Notes under the pieces: model-generated
Seen by the model: only the letters and a program-made list of their open reading frames with translations
Databases searched by the model: none
What the model was told of the DNA's origin: nothing
Shown here: in pieces, positions 32,655-41,600 of the stretch
How the letters are laid out: each line of letters opens with the position of its first letter
Numbering within the stretch: position 1 is the stretch's first letter
Virus record (IMG/VR): IMGVR_UViG_3300032224_000487
Location: 1-43,503 of that record
DNA length: 43,503 bases
Origin: a virus
Direction: 5' to 3' (one strand)
Position numbers and translations under genes: made by a program

Positions 32655-33231
32655 AAAAAGTGCCACCGTTGACCGTGACTATAGTTCCATAAATTTCGTT
32701 GAATGGTTTGTTTTGAGAACCTAAATTTGAAGTATTTGCCACAGCCGGAATAACATTACCAGGTAGTCCTAAAGAACTATCTTTACCAAAAGTCCAAAGA
32801 GCACCTGCTCCACCTGTATCGGTAATTATCTCTACACGACCATTGGAATATACTTGTGCTAAACCTCCATCACCCTCTTGAACTGAAACAGCAGTATCCC
32901 CAATAAGATTATTTGCTACAAGTGATACTATATTGTTACTATCATTTCCTATTAATGCACTACCACCACTAAACTTTAAATTAGTACCTCCACCAGAGAG
33001 TATTAATGATCCGGTCATTGTGTCACCGGATTTACTTAACTTACTGTTTACGTTAGCTGCAGCTGCGTTTGCGGTAGCCGAAGCTTGTTCAGCTAAATCG
33101 ACCGCATAATTGATTTCATTAACTAGATTGGCGGAAGAACCAACAAAGGTAGCTGAAGAAGTTACTCTTGGAGCTAAAGGAGTTCCTACCCTGACAGTAA
33201 TGGGAGGATTTGTTATTCTAACAACAGTCAT
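32653..33231 (-). CDS. Small fibre-like protein
   Basis: A 192-residue protein. It has an Ala/Asn-rich helical stretch (INYAVDLAEQASATANAAAANVNSKL) followed by KSGDTMTGSLILSGG, the common phage tail-fibre repeat motif. The C-terminal half is beta-rich (GALWTFGKDSSLGLPG; SNLGSQNKPFNEIYGT), a pattern used in phage proteins that display grid-like beta repeats, and it ends VNGGTF, similar to DGGSF in its neighbours. GGGAAG precedes the ATG. The exact position in the fibre is unknown. Confidence 0.78.
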   Translation of the reverse strand: MTVVRITNPPITVRVGTPLAPRVTSSATFVGSSANLVNEINYAVDLAEQASATANAAAANVNSKLSKSGDTMTGSLILSGGGTNLKFSGGSALIGNDSNNIVSLVANNLIGDTAVSVQEGDGGLAQVYSNGRVEIITDTGGAGALWTFGKDSSLGLPGNVIPAVANTSNLGSQNKPFNEIYGTIVTVNGGTF

Positions 33232-33582
33232 TTAACTTCCCGATTTAGTGGCTGCAGGAGAAACGAATATCTGTCCTTCTAAAATACGTGTTATTGTTCC
33301 TGTTCCTGTGTCTGTGGCAATCACATCATACACTAATTTTCCAGCTGGAACATTGGCGGTCACCGCAGAGTTGGCACTTAGAGTAACCAATCCATTGTTA
33401 GCATTGGTGATAGATGCCACAAAATTAATTGTGGCATTTGCGGAATAATAACTTCTTCTGGCTTGGGACCTGATAGTGTATCCTGTCAGATTGATTGGAC
33501 TTCCATATACATCATCTAAAGTAAGTTCTACTTTAAAAGTGGTGCCTTGTTCTAAGAATTGGTCTTGATATCCAGCTGGCAT
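33232..33582 (-). CDS. Small Ig-like virion protein
   Basis: A 116-residue beta-rich protein: YQDQFLEQGTTFKVELTLDDVYGSPINLTGYTIRSQARRSY, then strands GLVTLSANSAVTANVPAGKLVYDVIATD and ILEGQIFVSP. The layout resembles the N-terminal Ig-like domain of baseplate/upper-fibre proteins (BppU-type) found as short stand-alone ORFs next to fibres in many phages. It abuts the neighbouring gene exactly (stop at 33232-33234, next ATG ends at 33231). It may act as a fibre-to-baseplate adaptor; this is inference. Confidence 0.75.
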   Translation of the reverse strand: MPAGYQDQFLEQGTTFKVELTLDDVYGSPINLTGYTIRSQARRSYYSANATINFVASITNANNGLVTLSANSAVTANVPAGKLVYDVIATDTGTGTITRILEGQIFVSPAATKSGS

Positions 33583-33583
33583 C

Positions 33584-36500
33584 TTATCTCACCTTCTTTA
33601 ATTCTTCTATCTCAGCTCTCAGTTCTTTGATTGCCTCGACAAGTAATGGAATAACCCTTTCATAACGAATTGTCAAATACTTGTCATCAATAGGTGCAGG
33701 AGAAATAACCTCTGGTAGAACTGCTTGAACTTGTTGTGCAGACAGACCAACTTCTTTGGTTAGTTTGTAACCTAAAGACTGTGCAGTTTCGTTTGGTTCA
33801 TAGTAGAAACCATCCAAAGTTCCAATTTTATCAAGTGCATTATCAATGTTACCTAACCTGGTTTTCAATCTATCATCAGAGTAGTAAGCAACAATGTTAT
33901 TGATTGCACGGATAGAACCTGTATTTGCAGTATCTGGTGCAGTACCAACACCTAGTGAACCTGTCAGATAGGTATTACCTGTTGCAAATGTATTGTTACT
34001 TGCAAAGTATTGTAGGTTAGCAACGTTAGCTACATAACCAGTTGTGTTTGCAAACAATACAGAGTTTGCACGATAACCAAATGTGTTTGCGTTACCTGTA
34101 CCAATAGAACCAATATCCGAGAACGTAACTTCATTTGTAACAACGTTATAGAATACTAGGTTGTTTGTGTTTGCAGCATCTTTACGAATTGGATTGATAT
34201 ACAATCCAGAATTGTTTGCAAATAAATTATTTGCACTAGCATTAATTGCAATACTGTTTGCTACTTGATTTGATGGACCTGCTCGGTTACCAATTGCAAT
34301 TGCATATGTACCTTGATTATAATTACCCGCAGAAGAACCGATTGCAATAGTATTACTTGATTGATAAATAGAGCCTGCTCGGTTACCAATTGCAATTGAA
34401 TTAAGACCATCATTTGCATTTATTCCACCCGAATTACCACTTTGATGGCCAATTGCAATAGAGTTGGCGCCTTGGTTATAACCAGCCGAGTTACCAATTG
34501 CAACACCATTGTTTTGTTGTTGGTAACCAGCTGCCGAACCTAAAGCAACACCATTGTTTCCAGTTTGATTCACACCAGCAGCATTGCCAATTGCAATAGA
34601 AGAACCACCTTGAGATGATGTTCCAGCACTTGTACCAATTGCAACTGAGTATTGACCTTGGTTTGCACTACCAGCACTAGATCCAATTGCAACAGCACTA
34701 CTACTTTGAGATGATGATCCAGCACCAGATCCAATTGCAACAGAACTTCCGCCTTGAGTTGTTTGACCAGCGTATTTACCAATTGCAACAGATTCCATAC
34801 CTTGTGAATCATAACCAGCAGAAGGACCAACTGCAACTGAGTATTGACCTTGTGTTTGTTGGCCAGCTTGAACACCAACTGCAACAGAGCTTGAACCTTG
34901 AACAAGTTTACCAGCATATGGACCAACTGCAACTGCTGAAATTTGTTGAGAACTTGATCCTGCTTCAATACCAATTGCAACACCGGCAAGGCTTTGTGAA
35001 TTATAACCAGCATATTGGCCAATTGCAATTGCACCAAAGCTTTGTACATAATTGCCTGCATCAACACCAATTGCTACAGCATTTACGCCTTGATAATAAT
35101 TACCTGCATTTAAACCAATTGCCACACTATTATATTGTTGCGTGTCTAAGCCTGCATTTGTACCAATAGCAACTGTATTATCCCATTGATTGTTATTTCC
35201 AGCATATGTACCAATTGAAATAGAATAATTATTTTGTGAAGTTAAACCTGCATAGGTACCAATTGCAATAGAGTTAGCACCTTGGTTAGCAGCTGCAGCA
35301 TTAGTACCAACCGCAATACTAAATGAATTTTGATTTGCTCGAGCTGCATAGGTACCAATTGCAATAGAATAATTGTTTTGGTTTGATAGTCCAGCACTTG
35401 CACCAATTGAAATTGCATTTATTAATTGTCTACTATTACCTGCGGTTTGGCCAATTGCAATACTTCTTGAACCTTGGCTTGTTGCTCCTGCGCCGTTACC
35501 AATAGCAACAGCAAATGTTCCTTGGCTTGTTACTCCTGTTGCATTACCAATAGCAATTGCACTTTGCCCTTGGCTTGTTGTTGCTGTTGAGGGACCAATT
35601 GCAACAGCACTTAAACCTTGGCTTGTTGTTCCTGTTGAAAGACCGATTGCAATTGCTTGAGTTGATTGATTAGTTGTACCAGCATTAGTACCAATTGCTA
35701 TAGCATTTGAGGAGTTTGGTGATGAGCGTCCAGCACTTGTACCAATTGAGATTGAATAAACACCAGAGTTATTTGCAGCTTTAGAACCTATACCAACAGA
35801 ATAAGTATTTGAACCAGCTACATCACCAATTGCAATACCATACTGTCCTTTTTTAGGTGTACCTGCTTGATATCCTATTGATGTTCCATAACTGTTAGCT
35901 TTAGTTTCTGCACCCACAAGTACTGAATAACTTGGTGCATCACCTGAAGCGCTGCCAGCGCTGCCACCAATTACAACAGAAGCATCGCCTTGGTAATAAG
36001 CAGCAGCTGCACCAATTGCAACTGAACTTAATCCTTGACCACTATAAGCTGCCGAATCACCAATTGCAATTCCCTGTAAACTTTGATTTTGATATCCTGC
36101 GTCATTACCAATTGCAATTGCAAGAGCTCCTTGGCCACTATAACCTGCAGCTGCACCAATTGCAATAGCACTTGCACCAGAGGTTCCTCCAGCATCAACA
36201 CCAATTATAACTGAGTCACCAGAAGTTCCAGCACCTGCATTTTTACCAATAATAATATCATTTAGGTCATTTAATCCACCTGCATCATTACCAATAATGA
36301 CAGAATTTTGTCCAGTAAGTGTGCCACCAGCATTAGTACCAATGTGTATACTATTTGCTGCAATACCTCTGGTATTATAACCAATTCCAATTGCAAAAGG
36401 AATATTTGTAGCGGGAAATGCATTAAGACCGATTGCAATTGAGTTTTCTCCCAACTGACTGCGACCAGCATTAGTACCAATTGCAACAGAGTTTGCTGAT

Positions 36501-38446
36501 TGAGAACTGCGGCCTGCATTGGTACCTATTGCAACAGCGTATGCTCTTTGACTATCATATGCGGCTTGATAACCTATACCAATAGAATAAGAGTTTTGAG
36601 TTCCTGATACAGCAGATTCAGAACCGATTGCAATTGAGAAAGAATTTTGTGTGTAACCTGCATTATATCCAACTGCAATAGAATTATTTCCTTGGCTTGT
36701 ATAACCTGCGGCATTTCCAATTGCAACTGAGTTTTGTTTTTGGTTGGAATTACCTGAACCAACACCAATTGCAACTGCAGCATTTGCTTGATTTGTTTGA
36801 CCTGCATATTGACCTACTGCAACACTTTGACTACTTTGTTCTGTTGTACCGGCCGCAAAACCAATTGCAACACTATTCTGGCCTTGATTTGTTTTACCTG
36901 CCTCAAATCCAACCGCAACAGCAACATCTTTTTGATTTGTTTTACCCGCAGAAGCACCAATTGCAACAGCTTGCGAACCTTGGCTTGCATTACCGGAGTC
37001 CGTACCAATTGCAATAGAATATGCTCCTTGGTTGTTATATCCAGCCGCCCAACCCATTGCAACGCCAAAGTCTTTCTGAGCCGTACCACCTGCAGCATTA
37101 GTACCAATTGCGACAGCACCCACACCTTGATTGTTTACACCAGCGAATTGACCAATTGCAACGGATCCGGTGTTTTGACTTACTTGACCAGCGTTGAGAC
37201 CAATGGCAACTGCCGAGTCTTGTTGAGTTAATTGACCAGCATTAGGGCCAATTGCAACTGCATTATAACCTTGATAACTTGTACCAGCTTGATAACCAAC
37301 AGCGATTGCTTGAGCATTTTGTGTAGTTTGGCCGGCGTATCGGCCAATAGAGATTGCAGTTTCACCTTGGTTTGCGTAACCTGCTTCAGAACCTAATGCA
37401 ACCGCATATCGACCTTGAGTACCACCGGTATTATAACCAATTGCAATCGCATACGTATTTTGGCTAGTAGATGCTGCGTTATAACCAATTGCAATACTTG
37501 CAAAGCCTTGGTTTGTGCCACCAGCACTTTGACCTAATGAAACAGCAAATGATCCTTGGCCAATTTCACCAGCACTATTACCAATTGCAACAGCAAAACT
37601 GTTTTGAGAAACTCTAGCCGCTTGATAACCAATTGCAAGAGAATATGATGATTGATTAGTATTAGCTGCTAGATAACCAATTGCAACCGCATATTGTCCT
37701 TGACTATTCATACCAGCAGATGTGCCAATTGAAATAGTCTGTACATTTGTTTTTGTTTTGTTTAACGCATCAGTAGAAATAGTAATCGATGATGTAACAG
37801 AATTGATTGCAAACACCATTGAGTTAACAGTTAACGTATTGTTTGCAGTAATATTGTTTGCGGTAATAGTACCAGAGAATAATGTTGGTACTCTCACAGA
37901 AGTAAACACCGCACCGTTGGCAGTCATACTATTAACATTGGCTGTTTCAACTCTTAAAGTTGGAACGTATGCGTTTGTTATTGTAGAGTTTGTAACCGTC
38001 TCGGTTGTTATTGTTGCAGTATTTAAAGTGGAAATATTTGCGTTTAGGTTTTTAATATAACCAGTTGTTGCATATGCAGATGCCATATTGGCATTAACTG
38101 CAACTGTCATTGTGTTGACAGTAATTGTATTTGGTGTAATTAAATTTGCTGTGATTGTGCCAGTAACAACTCTGGTTATAAATGCGTTACCACCAATTGA
38201 TACATCACCTGTTACTTGTAGTGTGTTACCTGATGTAGCAGCTTGAGAGAGTACAAGGTTACCGCCAATCAGAGCGTTATTAGAAACGGAAAGAGTTGTT
38301 CCCGATCCAGAGAGAGTTAATAAACCACTATCTTTTGTGTAGTTGCTTTTTGCTAATACATTATTTTCAATGACAAGTTGACCTGTGGCGGTCAACCATT
38401 CGCTGAATGTATTTGCTAAGCTTAGGGAATTTACTGTATTTGCCAT
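33584..38446 (-). CDS. Giant tail fibre with YadA-head-like repeats and S74 chaperone
   Basis: A 1620-residue adhesin-like fibre. Residues 1-237 are a beta-rich N-terminal region with repeated NNITVN-like strands. Residues 238-1405 hold about 74 copies of a 16-residue unit, consensus (V/I)A(I/V)G-x2-AG-x3-QG-x2-S, related to the YadA/Hep_Hag trimeric autotransporter head repeat (usual period about 14). Residues 1405-1522 are a linker. Residues 1523-1620 are a Peptidase_S74 chaperone with SDDRLK (S1523, K1528), GFYYEPNETAQSLGYK and a trimerising C-terminal helix. The chaperone should cleave itself off after trimer folding. The start shares a TAATG junction with the small coiled-coil gene. A trimeric receptor-binding fibre is the likely role. 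Confidence 0.88.
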   Translation of the reverse strand: MANTVNSLSLANTFSEWLTATGQLVIENNVLAKSNYTKDSGLLTLSGSGTTLSVSNNALIGGNLVLSQAATSGNTLQVTGDVSIGGNAFITRVVTGTITANLITPNTITVNTMTVAVNANMASAYATTGYIKNLNANISTLNTATITTETVTNSTITNAYVPTLRVETANVNSMTANGAVFTSVRVPTLFSGTITANNITANNTLTVNSMVFAINSVTSSITISTDALNKTKTNVQTISIGTSAGMNSQGQYAVAIGYLAANTNQSSYSLAIGYQAARVSQNSFAVAIGNSAGEIGQGSFAVSLGQSAGGTNQGFASIAIGYNAASTSQNTYAIAIGYNTGGTQGRYAVALGSEAGYANQGETAISIGRYAGQTTQNAQAIAVGYQAGTSYQGYNAVAIGPNAGQLTQQDSAVAIGLNAGQVSQNTGSVAIGQFAGVNNQGVGAVAIGTNAAGGTAQKDFGVAMGWAAGYNNQGAYSIAIGTDSGNASQGSQAVAIGASAGKTNQKDVAVAVGFEAGKTNQGQNSVAIGFAAGTTEQSSQSVAVGQYAGQTNQANAAVAIGVGSGNSNQKQNSVAIGNAAGYTSQGNNSIAVGYNAGYTQNSFSIAIGSESAVSGTQNSYSIGIGYQAAYDSQRAYAVAIGTNAGRSSQSANSVAIGTNAGRSQLGENSIAIGLNAFPATNIPFAIGIGYNTRGIAANSIHIGTNAGGTLTGQNSVIIGNDAGGLNDLNDIIIGKNAGAGTSGDSVIIGVDAGGTSGASAIAIGAAAGYSGQGALAIAIGNDAGYQNQSLQGIAIGDSAAYSGQGLSSVAIGAAAAYYQGDASVVIGGSAGSASGDAPSYSVLVGAETKANSYGTSIGYQAGTPKKGQYGIAIGDVAGSNTYSVGIGSKAANNSGVYSISIGTSAGRSSPNSSNAIAIGTNAGTTNQSTQAIAIGLSTGTTSQGLSAVAIGPSTATTSQGQSAIAIGNATGVTSQGTFAVAIGNGAGATSQGSRSIAIGQTAGNSRQLINAISIGASAGLSNQNNYSIAIGTYAARANQNSFSIAVGTNAAAANQGANSIAIGTYAGLTSQNNYSISIGTYAGNNNQWDNTVAIGTNAGLDTQQYNSVAIGLNAGNYYQGVNAVAIGVDAGNYVQSFGAIAIGQYAGYNSQSLAGVAIGIEAGSSSQQISAVAVGPYAGKLVQGSSSVAVGVQAGQQTQGQYSVAVGPSAGYDSQGMESVAIGKYAGQTTQGGSSVAIGSGAGSSSQSSSAVAIGSSAGSANQGQYSVAIGTSAGTSSQGGSSIAIGNAAGVNQTGNNGVALGSAAGYQQQNNGVAIGNSAGYNQGANSIAIGHQSGNSGGINANDGLNSIAIGNRAGSIYQSSNTIAIGSSAGNYNQGTYAIAIGNRAGPSNQVANSIAINASANNLFANNSGLYINPIRKDAANTNNLVFYNVVTNEVTFSDIGSIGTGNANTFGYRANSVLFANTTGYVANVANLQYFASNNTFATGNTYLTGSLGVGTAPDTANTGSIRAINNIVAYYSDDRLKTRLGNIDNALDKIGTLDGFYYEPNETAQSLGYKLTKEVGLSAQQVQAVLPEVISPAPIDDKYLTIRYERVIPLLVEAIKELRAEIEELKKVR
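34231..37735 (-). repeat. Coding tandem repeat, about 74 units of 48 bases
   Basis: Degenerate in-frame repeats of 16 codons encoding the YadA-like units of the fibre. Nearly every unit contains a version of CAATTGC in forward orientation (from the AIG codons). Units diverge strongly at the DNA level but the reading frame is kept throughout, so selection is on protein. A few units are irregular (14-18 residues), notably around 35900-36350, where the Gln residues are missing. Confidence 0.93.
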
Positions 38447-38664
38447 TATTGTCTATCTATAAGCTGTTTGAGTAGAGATTTGATATCATTCATTTCGTTC
38501 TTTAACTCTGATATCTCAGTATTTACTTTATTTAGTTCATCTTTTTGGTTCTTTAACATACGAACCTTTGCATAATATTCATTCTTTTCTGTGATATTAG
38601 TATTGAGGAGGGCCATCGATTCAGTATCTCTGACCATTTCCACATTGTTTACTTTTACCAACAT
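38446..38664 (-). CDS. Small coiled-coil protein beside the giant fibre
   Basis: A 72-residue protein starting MLVKVNNVEMVRDTESMALL, followed by a coiled coil (NEYYAKVRMLKNQKDEL, EISELKNEMNDIKSLLKQLIDR). A longer frame begins 12 codons upstream, but the ATG at 38662-38664 has AGGA seven bases before it and lies one base after the stop of the large structural gene. A fibre-associated or assembly-helper role is suggested by its position only. Confidence 0.75.
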   Translation of the reverse strand: MLVKVNNVEMVRDTESMALLNTNITEKNEYYAKVRMLKNQKDELNKVNTEISELKNEMNDIKSLLKQLIDRQ

Positions 38665-38665
38665 A

Positions 38666-41600
38666 TTAAATTCCTGTTCCTGATGGTAAGGCAAGCGCAC
38701 GAATGTCTGTTAATATCGGAGTGTTGGTTGGATCTGATGCAGCCAATACAACTTTGATAACAAACTGATTGAAACTATTATAAGTTGTACCAGTTGTCAC
38801 ACTAGTATATTGCACAGCGTTGTTTGCCAAGTTGGACAAAATATTTCCTGGAGCATACTCATACTCAATTACGTTTGTTCTATCACTAGAATAAACACCA
38901 GGTCTTCCACTTTGTGCCATTAATTGCCATGGTTGGTCTTCCATTTTTGCAGAATCCGCAGCATTTATAATCTTATAGTAAACGTAGACCTGTGAACCAA
39001 CTGGTTTGTATGCACTCAGATAAACTCTCAGGTCACCAGATTCATTACCAGTTTGTAGAACAACTTTCTTGGTGATGTATCTTGCAAGACCATTACCACC
39101 TGATGGTGATGTTTCACCAGAGATTGTAATGACTGCGTTGGCATTACCAGTTTGACGAGTTGTTGGATCGGAGATGGTGATTGTTGGTGTCACCACATAA
39201 CCAGAACCTCTGTAAGTTGTAAAGACTGACTGGATTGAACCAGAGATTGCGTTGGTTGTGTAACCAAACACAGGCAAATCATTCACACCAAAGTCGTTCT
39301 GTGTATTAGAACCAGTTAGACCGGAAGTAATAACAACAGTTGCAAGGTTACTGTATCCATTACCAGTATTGGCAACAGAAATAACATTTGGTGGAATACC
39401 CATGTTATTAATAGAATATTGAATCGAATACAAAGTAGTACCGTCATCGGATATAATTGGTGTCACCCATGGATCAGTTGAACTCATAGTTGCTATCATG
39501 TCGAATGAAGCAGATGAATCTTTTAACAACAAACGAGAACCTTTACCATCACTTAAATAGAAGTCATCAGGTAATGGATTACCAAATCTTCCTGGAGTAA
39601 CCGCTGCAGCTGCAGTTTTAGTCTGGTCACTTGCCAATAGTGAAGAATATGTGTAGTTGATACTTGTTCCTGTTGGAGCAAAATCGGTTGTTGTCAAATT
39701 AAATGCGTGTAAAGATTGTGTTGGTGCAAAGTTACCTTGCAAATTATTTACCGTATTGGCATTCATTGCGTAAGATAATCCTTGTGAACCAACTTTTCTC
39801 ATAGGCAGATTTTTTGAAACACTAAATGTTATGTCTGGAGTTTTTGTAGTATCAAACTTACAAGCATTCAGTACAAACATTAGTGACTTACCTTGGTCTG
39901 CGGTCCATGTCAATGAGTTTTGAGATTCAAACAATGAACCAACATATGGTGTTGCACCAATTTTTGTTGCTTTGGATGGATTTGCATCTGTGGGTAATGC
40001 TTTTGCACTTGATGCTACTGCCAATTCATTTTGACCACCATAATACAACAGATAATCTGTACTATTTGCATTAACCATAAAGGCATACAATACACCAGAT
40101 TGTACATATACTGGTGCATCGAATACAAATTCAGTCCATGTGGTACTATCCAAATAGTGTGGAGTATTTGATGTTCTAATGTCAGAAGCGTTGATAATAG
40201 TTGTTGAGTAATCCAATACTTTACCTGTTGGATAACCATTGAGTGTTTCAACAAGACTTACTGTAACAGGAACTGTTGGTTTCTTAACAGTAGTATATGG
40301 TGCAAAGAACAGTCTTGTAGAATATAAATATGCACCATTTGGATAATTCTTCTTGTCTAAGATGAATGTTTGTGCTAACGGATCCATTGGAGCTGTTAAG
40401 CTGACAATATTATATCCTTGTTTACTTTGTGGAGTAAATGTCAATGCAGAAGAATCCACAGAAGGTGAAGATGTTCCAGTATTTCTATAAGCACCTGATG
40501 CAAAGAATGTTGCCTCCGCAAAGGTAGTTGCTGTTGAAGGATTATTGGTACTTCTTACACGATTGTCTACACGGAACACTCGGTTACCACTAAAGAATTG
40601 GGAACCTGGCATATTAAAGACAGCAGTAAAGTTGCCATTCTCATCAGAAGAAAGTGCGGGTATAGTATTGCCTATTGCTTTTGCGCCAGCTAAACTTACT
40701 GATGAACCTCTGATACTATATGCTGAAGTTAAGTTACCAAACTCACTATTATTTCCTATAGAAACAGCAACAGGAACATCCAATGTGGCAGTTCTTGTTG
40801 GCCCATAATAGTTAGTGATGTTCGCAGTCATTGTAGTTGTTGCAACTAACAATGCAGTCTTAGATTTTTGACCATCTTGTTTTGTTTTGTTTGCAGCAAT
40901 CGCAGCAGTATCGTCTGCCCAACCCATAGCCCATGGTCGACCTGCGTCACCATCACCTGTTCTGTAACCCAAGTTAACTAGTATTTCTGGAGGTGGTGCC
41001 AAATATTCAGCTGCATAGTTATATTGATACGCATAAGATGTTTTAATTGTAAGCGCACCGCCTGTATAGAAATTATTTGCAGCAGATGCATTTGGAGCAA
41101 AGTTGATACTTGTTACACCATCATAGTAATTGCCACCACCAGGCATTGCAATATTTGATGTTGCACCAGATGAGAACAATAAACCAGCAGGAGATACTGA
41201 ATTCCAAACAACGATGTTGTTGGCATCTGTAACTGTTGCACCAATGGCAGCTGTTACTGTTCCTGGTGTAGTTAAAGTCCAACTAATATTAGTGTTACTA
41301 TTTGCAAAGAATGCTCCACCACCACTAAAGTTTTTGCTTAATGTTAATATTGTACCAGGATCTGCCGTTGCAGTTAATGTTCCTGTGTTACCAAAGTTGA
41401 TTGTACCAGAAGCATTTGTTACAACTTTAAGTGTGTATGTTCCATTTGCCGTGATAGGCATCTTCCATGCACCACCATTATACGGGCTATTATTATTTGG
41501 ATTACCCCAAACACCGTAGTTGTTAATGATTGTACCAGCTTCTGTTGTACCCCACAGTTTCTGTGTTTTATAGATGTATGAAGGTGAAGTCTGTGCTACT

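Noticed and set aside
34570-37231. Long open frames on both strands inside the repeat region (Gln/Leu/His-rich)
   Set aside because: They are shadows of the repeat codons in other frames, low in complexity, and have no start signals.
34231-37735. Roughly 48-base periodic repeats that could suggest a CRISPR array or non-coding satellite
   Set aside because: Repeats are in frame with the 1620-codon ORF, differ strongly in sequence while keeping the protein motif, and have no spacer/repeat alternation. They are coding repeats.
40320-40332. TATAAATA on the plus strand
   Set aside because: It lies inside the DUF4815-type coding region and no plus-strand gene follows; it is most likely chance in AT-rich DNA.
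41130-41519. A 129-codon plus-strand frame opposite the DUF4815-type gene
   Set aside because: Antisense to a clearly coding frame; its composition mirrors the Asn/Thr-rich sense strand and there is no upstream signal.
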